From Xylaria sp. FL1777 (taxonomy: Eukaryota > Ascomycota > Sordariomycetes > Xylariales > Xylariaceae): 64,000 nt of DNA. Location: NCBI GenBank assembly GCA_022578965.1, contig MU400580.1, positions 158,346 through 222,345 on the forward strand, read 5' to 3'. The notes under the pieces were generated by a model that saw nothing but the letters and a program-made list of their open reading frames with translations, did no database searches and was not told where the DNA came from. How positions within the stretch are numbered: position 1 is the stretch's first letter; the number at the start of each line of letters is the position of its first letter. Positions 56,599-64,000 of this stretch are shown here, piece after piece. Position numbers and translations under genes: made by a program.

Positions 56599-59500
56599 CT
56601 TTAATAGCTTTTTAATTAATAAAACTTAATATATAAAAACAAATATTAATATAAAAAGTTAAATAATAAACAATTTACAAAATAAACTTTTAAAAGTATA
56701 CTAAAAAAATATTTAAAAAACAAGAATGCTAAATAGCATTATATAAGTAAACTTTACTTAATAACTAATAAAACCAGATTTAAGTTATATTACTAAAAAT
56801 AAAAAGTTAAAAATTAAGTTTAAAAATTTTAAAAACTTTTAAAACTAATAATATACTAAAATAATAAATCTTAGTATTTTTATTAGTTACTTTTATTAAA
56901 AAAAAAGCAGTAATAAAAAAAAAAAAGTTAAATAGTAGTAATAAAAAAGAATTAATATTAATGCTAGCATTATAAAACAAACTAGTTGCTTTAACTTAAA
57001 AAATAGCTTAAATATTAAACGTTATAACTTTTAAATTAGCATAAATACTAGCTATAATAATTAAAGCAGCAATAATAACTATTATTATAATAATAAATTA
57101 AAGCTTTAAATAAATAATTATATTATAACTAATATTAATATTATTATTAATAAACTTAATGCTTACTTTTATTACTATTATACCTAAAGTAATAACTTAA
57201 AATAAAAAACTTAACCTTTTATTATTATTATTGTTTTTATTATTAAAATTATTTATAATGTTAAAAATGTTAAACATTAAAAGTTTTAAATTTATTACTT
57301 TAAAGCTTTATAATAAATCTATAAATATAAAAGCTTTTTTAATTTATGCTAAACTTTATTTAAAATAGCATTTTATTATTATTATAAAAAAAAACTAAAA
57401 AGTAATAACTACTTTATAATTTTTATTAAAAAAAGTACTAAAATAGTTTTAACTTATTTTAAAGAATTTTTTAAAAGCTAATAAGTTAACTAATCTTAAG
57501 CTAAAAACAAAAAAATTTTTTAAAAACTACGTTAAGTTTAAAAATTAAATAAAAATACTATTTAAAAATATTTAAAAGGTAAAACACATAAAAAAAGCAC
57601 TTTACTGCTTAAAACAAATAAAAGCAGCAATAAATTATACTATAAAGTTTAAATAATTAATAATAATTTTAAAATTATTTAAGCTTATACTGTTTTATTT
57701 ATTTTATAATAAATTTAAAACCTAAGTTTAAAATAAACTATATAAAATAAATAAACTAGCAAAAATCAATATGTATATTAATATAGCTATTATAATTAAT
57801 TAATAATTATTTAACTAGTATTTTAAAACTAAAAAAACTAGAAAAAACAAAAAAAAAAATACTTAAAAAAGTATTAAATAAAAGTTTAAATAAATTAGTA
57901 AAGTCTAGAAATAATAATCTTAAAATATGTTTAAAGTTAAATATTATAACTATAAAAAAAAAAAAACATTTTTAAAAATAATGCTAATTTAAGAAAAAGA
58001 ACAAAAAAAAAAGCTATAAAAAAGAAAAAATTTTTTAACTTAAAAAAAAAGTACAAGTTATAAAAGTTTAAAACAACAAAAAACAACAAAGCAATTTAAA
58101 AAATATGTTTTTAAAGCAAAAATATAAAGTTATTATTTTAAGTTAAAACAAAAATGCTATATTAAACAAATTTAAATGCTTTATTTATACAAATTAAAAT
58201 AAATAAGCATATAAATACTATTTAGGAACTTTATAGTTATTAAAACAAATTACAAAAAAATATATTTGTTATATAAACAATTAAAGTTATTTAATATATA
58301 ACTTAAAAAAATAGTTTAACTAAAAATAATAAACAATAAAAAATAATAAATTAATATAGTTAGCAAACTTATAAAACTATAAAAATTTTAAACTATTAAA
58401 GCTTAAAATATAGCTTAAAAAAAAATTATGTTTAAAAAAATAAAACTATAACTATAAATAATATAATTATTAAACTAATTATAAACTATTAAAATATTTA
58501 GTTGCTAAATAAACTTAAAAAAATAAAACTTATAAAACTTTAAAGTAAAAACAAATAAAATTAAAAGCTATAAAAAATATTATAAAAAAAAAACTAATAA
58601 AAATAAACGAAATATTTTTATAGCTTAAACTGCTTTAAATGCAACAAAACAAAAAAGCACTAATAATTAACATAAAAACTAATATGTTTTAAAAACTAAA
58701 GCTAATAATTTAACTAATTACTAAAAGTTATTACTATAATAAAATTATAATAAAAAACAATAATAATATTTTACATTTAAAAAATCTAAAACATAATAAA
58801 ATATTATAAAATTGCTATATAATATATTATTGCTACTAATATTTACTTAATAAACTAAAAAATAATTAGTTTTTTAAACAAATTATAAAAATAAAAATAT
58901 AAAACTTTTATGAATTAAAGTAGTTAGTTATAACTATAATTTACTACAAAAATTTATAAAAATTTATAACATTTAAAAAAAATTTTAATTATATTTATAA
59001 TACTATTTTAAAAAAATATAAAAATAACTGCTATAAATATTATTAGCTAATTAAAGCATAATTATATTAAAAAATAGTTGCTAAAAGCAAAAAAGCTTAA
59101 AAACTATAATTTAAAGCTTGCTTAAAAGCAAAAATAGAACAAAATATAATAATATCTGAAGTACTAAATAAAATAAGCACTTAAACATTTTATAAAAAAA
59201 AATTAAAAAACAAAATAAATATTTACTAAAAAAGCAGCAAATAGCTAAAAAAACTAAAGCTTTACGTAAAGTTTAATATAATAACTAATAAAACTAATTT
59301 AAAGTTAAACTTATATATTAAAAAAAAAAATATAATACTTTAATTAATTTAAAAGTATAAGCTAATATAATTTTACTTAAAGTAGCAAAACAAAATAAAA
59401 TTTTCTAGAAATATAAGCAAAAATCCTAAAAAATTAAAAGATTTAATAAAAGTACTTCTAGCTATAATAACAATTATATATTTAAAAAAACTAAACTTTT

Positions 59501-60239
59501 TAATATATTTATACAAAAATATAAAAAACAAATTATATTAAATATTGCTAATATATTTAATTATAATATTATTTTAGAAATATTATAGCTAAAGATTAGT
59601 AACTTTTTAATTTAATAAAAAGCAAAAACTATTAATTAAAAAAGTAAAAAATAAAGCAAAAAAATTAGAAAAATCGCAAAAAAAATTCTGAACGAAATAC
59701 TAAAAGTATATTATAAATTTTACAAACTATTTAAAAAAAAAAAAAAAAAGAACTTTTTAAATATAGCTTATAAAATTATTATATCTTTATTAAAAAAAAA
59801 TATTAATTAAAGCTTTATTAAGTATACTATATAAGCTTAAATAAAACAAACGCTTTATAAAAATACATTTAAAAAAACTTAACAAAAAGATTTTTAAAAA
59901 AATTTTAGTTATTTGCTAAATATTTTATAATATTAATATTTAAAATAAAAAATAAAAAACAATTAATTAATAAAAAAAAAAAACTAGTATAGCAAATAAT
60001 AGTTAATTACTAACTATTAAACGTAATTATTATTATAAATAAATATTTCTTTATTTTGCTAATAATTATAAAAAAAAACATTAGTTAAGTAAAATAGTTT
60101 ATAGCAATTAATATTTTAAATAAATATTATGTTATTAAAATAGCTAAAAAAAAAGAATAAAAAACTGCTATATAAATAATATATAAACTATATAAGTATA
60201 TAATTATGTTATAAAAACTATAAAATATACTAGCTAGCT

Positions 60240-60420
60240 TTTAATATATAATAATAACAATTTTACGGAAGTTTTTAAACAAATTTATGTTTATTTATTT
60301 AAATAATATCTTAATTTATTTTAAAACACTAGAAAAACACAAAAAACACATAATTTAAGTGTTAAAAACATTTAAACAAGCAAAATTATAACTTAACACA
60401 AAAAAGTATATATAACATAT
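60240..60420 (+). pseudogene. Gypsy reverse transcriptase remnant
   Basis: The frame through 60286 reads KFMFIYLNNILIYFKTLEKH, then KKHI, a stop, and VLKTFKQAKL. This is the catalytic palm and following helix of Ty3/gypsy RT. The catalytic YLDD-type motif appears as YLNN (60298-60309), both Asp-to-Asn changes being G-to-A. Stops lie where Trp or Gln codons are expected. Confidence 0.8.
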
Positions 60421-60869
60421 ATAAAAAATTAACTTTTTAAGATTTATAATTACTTTAAAACAAATATAAATTTAATAGTTAAAAATTAACATAGTATAAA
60501 ACTAGAAAATATTTAACTTAGCTACTATTATAAACATATAATAAGCATTAAAATTTTTGAACTATGTTTAAATGTTAATTTAAAACTTTAAAAAAATAAC
60601 ATTTTACTTTATAAAATATACAAAAAAAAAATACAAAAAAAATTCTTTTTAATTTTAAAAGAAGCTTAAAAAGCTTTTAAAAAACTAAAACTAAAAATTA
60701 CTTTTAACTTTATAATTAAACTACTTAATCTATAAAAAAAAAAAAAGCTAAAAATAAATGCTTTAGATAATATAATTACAAAAATTTTAAAACAACTAAA
60801 AAATAACAAAAAATAGCACTTAGTAGCTTATTACTTTAAAACATTATAAAACATAGCATTATAATACTT

Positions 60870-60960
60870 TATATATAATAAAAAACTGCTTGCAATTATT
60901 ATAGCATTTAAAAAGTAAAAACTATTTTTTATAAAAACTACAAAGCTAATTAAAATTTAT
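60870..60960 (+). pseudogene. Gypsy RNase H remnant
   Basis: Frame at 60882 reads KLLAIIIAFKK followed by a stop, matching the helix E-L-L-A-I-V-x-A-F-(x)-K-W of gypsy RNase H domains; the stop stands where Trp is normal. Confidence 0.6.
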
Positions 60961-61599
60961 TTAAATTATTAAAACTTAACAAAATTTATAACTATATAAA
61001 AAATTATTAAACAATATAAAAATTAAATAGTTTTTTTTTTTAAGTTTAACTTTAAAATATGTTATATTAAAAGAAAAAAAAACATTTAAGCAAACATATT
61101 TAGTTAATAAAGTTAAAAAAGATTTAAAGTTCTAAAAAAAAACATTTAAGTATTATATTCTTAAAAAAATAAAAGCTTAAAAATTAAAGTTATATTTAAG
61201 AACTTTATAAATATATAGCTATAATAAGCTTATAACTTAAAAAAGTTAATATAACTATAAAAATACAAAAAATTAAAAAATAACAAGCTAATATATAAAC
61301 ATAAGGTTTATTTACTGGAATTTTTACAAAACAAATTTATTAAGAAATTTTATAAACATTTATTATATAAACACTAAAAAGCAACAAAAACAGTTTAATA
61401 ATTATAAAAAAAGTATGATTTTTTAGAACTATAAAATATAGTTAAATCTATTATAAAAAAGTATAACATTTATAATAAAGTTAAAGCAGCTTAATATAAG
61501 CTTTATAAATTACTATAACTTATATAAATATTTAAATAAGTATAGTACACTATTGCTTAAGATTTTATTATAGTACTACTTTTATTAACTGATTTAGTT

Positions 61600-61720
61600 A
61601 TAAAAATATAATATAATAAAATATAGGTTATTATTAATAAATTTACTAAATATGCTTATTTTTTACTGTTTAAAAAAGATATAATAGCTAAATAATTTAT
61701 ATATGCTTTTATATATTAAT
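61600..61720 (+). pseudogene. Gypsy integrase core remnant
   Basis: Frame at about 61624 reads VIINKFTKYAYFLLFKKD, the strand that carries the first catalytic Asp of the integrase core (normally V-V-D-R-x-T-K), here changed to Asn. Its position after RT/RNase H defines gypsy rather than copia order. Confidence 0.7.
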
Positions 61721-63310
61721 ATTTAAATAAATATAAGCTACTAAAAAAAATTGTTTTAAACTAAAATAAATTGTTTACTTTTAAGTTTAAAACTAGTTTT
61801 TTTAAACTTATTAGTGTTAAACTAAAGTTTTTAACTGCTTACTACTTATAAATAAATAAACAAACAAAAAAATTAAACTAAATATTAAAACAATATTTAT
61901 AAAGTTATATTAATTATTAATAAAACAATTAAATAAAACTATTATTAATAGCACAAATTTTATATAATATATTAATAAACAAAAATATAAACATATTTTT
62001 ATATAAAGCTATTTATAAATAGTAAGCAATTATTAAAAAACAAAAAAAAACATTAATAAAAGCACTTGTTATTTTAATTATAGCACTTTAAACAAAAACT
62101 ATTGTAACAAAAATTAAAACATTATAAGCTAAACTATAATTATGCTTTTAATTTTTATAATAACAAATGTTAATATATTATAACAAAAAATAAACTAAAA
62201 AACTAACCTTTAAAAAAAAAAACAAGGTTTATTTATTATAACAAAAATAAAATGCAAACATTAATATTTCTTAAATTAAAACAAAACAACTAAGCAATAA
62301 ATTAAAATTTAAGAAACTTAGCTTTTTTAAAATTAAAGAAGTTATTTTATTTACTAACTATAAACTATTATTATTAAAGAATATATAAATTTACTTTATT
62401 TTTTACATTTTTTTATTAGAACTAGCACTTATTAAAACACTTATTAAAATATAACTAAAAATAAAAACAGATTAAAACATTTATAAAGTTAAAAGTATAC
62501 TAGATTTTTGTTAAAAGAACAATAATTTAAAGTATTTTATTAAATAAAAAGAATATTTATATGTTAATAATACTTAAAAACTTAAAAAATACCTAAAAAC
62601 TACTAAAGTAATTATAAATTAGTTTTATTACTAATACTTTAACTGCTTAAAACTAAAAAAAAAAAGTTAACCTTAAGAAAAATGCCTAAAAAATTTTAAT
62701 TAAACTTAAATAAAGCAGCTTGCGTTATTTTAGCTTACTTTTTTTATTATTTTTGCTTTTTTATTAGCGCTTTTTGTTTTTTTTTAATACGTTTTATTTT
62801 ATTTAGTTCATTTAAAAACTAAAACTTTCGCTAAACTATTTTAACACTTTTTGCTTTTAAAAAACGTTTTTGTATATAAAGCTAAGCTAACTTGCTTAAA
62901 ACAGAATTAAAGCTATTTTAAGCTTGTTTTAATTCTTTTTAAACTAAAAGTAGCTATTGCTTTATTTGCTTTTTTTTTTTTTTAAAATAACAGTGTTTAA
63001 AAATTATATTATTAATTAAGTTAATTAAAACTTTTAATTTGTTATAAAAGCAACTAGCGCATACGTATTTAAAACAACAAAACATATTATTTGTTATTTT
63101 GCACGTTAATAACTAATTAAAGCAATAAAAGCAAAGCATAACTTTATAACTAGTAAAATTAATAAAAGAAATAAAAACAAGTTTTTGCTTTATTTTAGAT
63201 AAGCAGTTAGTTTTTTTAATGCGTTTTAATATTATAATATACAGAAAAAAAAGAAAAAAAAATACTTATAAAAAATTGTTAAAATAACAATTCTAAAAAA
63301 AAGGAAATAA

Positions 63311-63804
63311 TGTTACAAAATTAGCACAAGAGTAGCTTTTAAAGCGGCTTAATGTTTTTATATATACTTTGTACTTTTTTTTTTGCTAGCTAAAGTTAAA
63401 GTTACATAACAATTTATTTAGCTTACTAAACTTACAGTAATTTAAGGCTTATTAAGCTTATAATAATTTAAAGCTTATTAAGCTTACAATAATTTAATGC
63501 TTACTAAACTTATAATAATTTAAAAAAGGTTACTACTTTTTTTATTTTTTTTTTGTTTATATAATTATGCATTTTTTGTATTTAGTTACTTATTTAGTTT
63601 TAATTCTTTAGCTATTAATTTTTTATAACCGCTAAGCACTAATATATTTATTACTTTTAATCCTTTAAGACCTTTATTAATGCATAATAATAAGAGTACC
63701 CCGAAAACTTTCCTAACAAACTACTATTAAGGATCTTATTATTACTTGCAAATTAAAACCTTAAAGGCAAACCTGTTATATTAATATATAATAGGTCCGT
63801 TATA
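63311..63804 (+). repeat. Right LTR, less mutated at its 3' end
   Basis: Starts TGTTACAAAATTAGCACAAG. Its last 150 bp keep more G and C (for example AGTACCCCGAAAAC and AATAGGTCCGTTATA) than the left LTR, so it serves as a record of the pre-mutation state. Confidence 0.85.
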
Positions 63805-64000
63805 TATATTTTGCTTAGTTACTTTATTTTAATGTTATAAAACTAGAACTTGCAATAAAAATACTATAATTAAGCTTTGTTTAATATATTATAGCTAAAA
63901 ACAAATAAAAAGCTATTAATTTAGCTTTAAAGCATATTAATAATGCTTTTATAATTAATATAAAAAATAACAAAAACTTTATATAAAATATTTTTGTTAT

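Larger units (their letters stand above)
56105..63804 (+). mobile_element. Hypermutated Ty3/gypsy LTR retrotransposon, 7.7 kb
   Basis: Bounded by two matching 494-bp LTRs with TATAT on both outer sides. Inside, remnants occur in gypsy order: reverse transcriptase (about 60,270), RNase H (about 60,880), integrase (about 61,620). All frames are full of stops. A purine-rich tract (AAAAAAAAGGAAATAA) ends just before the right LTR at 63310. Presumed gag region 56,600-59,500 not readable. Non-functional. Confidence 0.85.
53565..64000. other. AT-rich hypermutated block
   Basis: From about 53,565 base composition drops abruptly; by eye about one G or C in eight to ten bases. There are no intact genes. 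Surviving C is nearly always preceded by A or G, and surviving G nearly always followed by C or T. CC, TC, GG and GA are rare, while ACA, GCA, AGC and AGT are frequent. The block contains one recognisable LTR retrotransposon (56105-63804). The stretch 53,565-56,104 has the same texture but no recognised element. The block continues past the window end. Confidence 0.9.

Noticed and set aside
1..64000. CRISPR arrays, bacterial operons or Shine-Dalgarno sites
   Set aside because: The sequence is eukaryotic with spliceosomal introns, and no regularly spaced repeats with unique spacers are seen.

Overview
The window looks like nuclear DNA of a filamentous ascomycete (Pezizomycotina, probably Sordariomycetes). 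Genes carry short introns (about 45-90 nt, GTRAGT-like donors, CTAAC/CTGAC branch sites, YAG acceptors). Fungus-specific families are present: HET domain, fungal rhodopsin/Pth11-like membrane protein, HsbA cell-wall protein, LCL2, a UVDE DNA-repair endonuclease, and a SERAC1-like hydrolase joined to a CorA-like membrane domain. I assign no species. Exon structures were worked out by hand from splice signals and frame continuity.

Layout. 0-20 kb: a small conserved protein, a decayed TPR-MYND gene, an Ecm33-like surface protein, an RS/RD-rich protein, a new-looking modular cysteine-rich secreted protein, an HsbA-type wall protein, a GST and the large hydrolase-CorA gene. 20-28.6 kb: gene-poor, with relics (P450, FAD monooxygenase, LTR with primer-binding site). 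28.6-37 kb: alpha/beta hydrolase, rhodopsin-like membrane protein, a protein with a DUF3716-like cysteine region, and a cytochrome P450. 38-53.4 kb: mostly housekeeping genes (mitochondrial ribosomal protein bL27m, LCL2, protein phosphatase inhibitor 2, UVDE, a RING-H2 protein, an RKM4-like SET methyltransferase), plus a HET protein with a mitochondrial-looking N-terminus and a decayed RPA12-like gene. About 53.57-64 kb: an extremely AT-rich block with no live gene.

The AT-rich block holds one complete but mutated Ty3/gypsy element of 7.7 kb, with two 494-bp LTRs flanked by TATAT, and recognisable RT, RNase H and integrase remnants in gypsy order. Surviving G:C pairs lie almost only in ApC/GpC (equally GpT/GpC) contexts, and the two LTRs compared directly show the second C of ACC changed to T while the first is kept. 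This points to C-to-T hypermutation that depends on a 5' pyrimidine, unlike the CpA preference of classical repeat-induced point mutation (RIP). I regard this as the most unusual signal in the window.

There is no convincing biosynthetic cluster. The P450, alpha/beta hydrolase and rhodopsin-like genes are close but spaced and separated by unrelated sequence.
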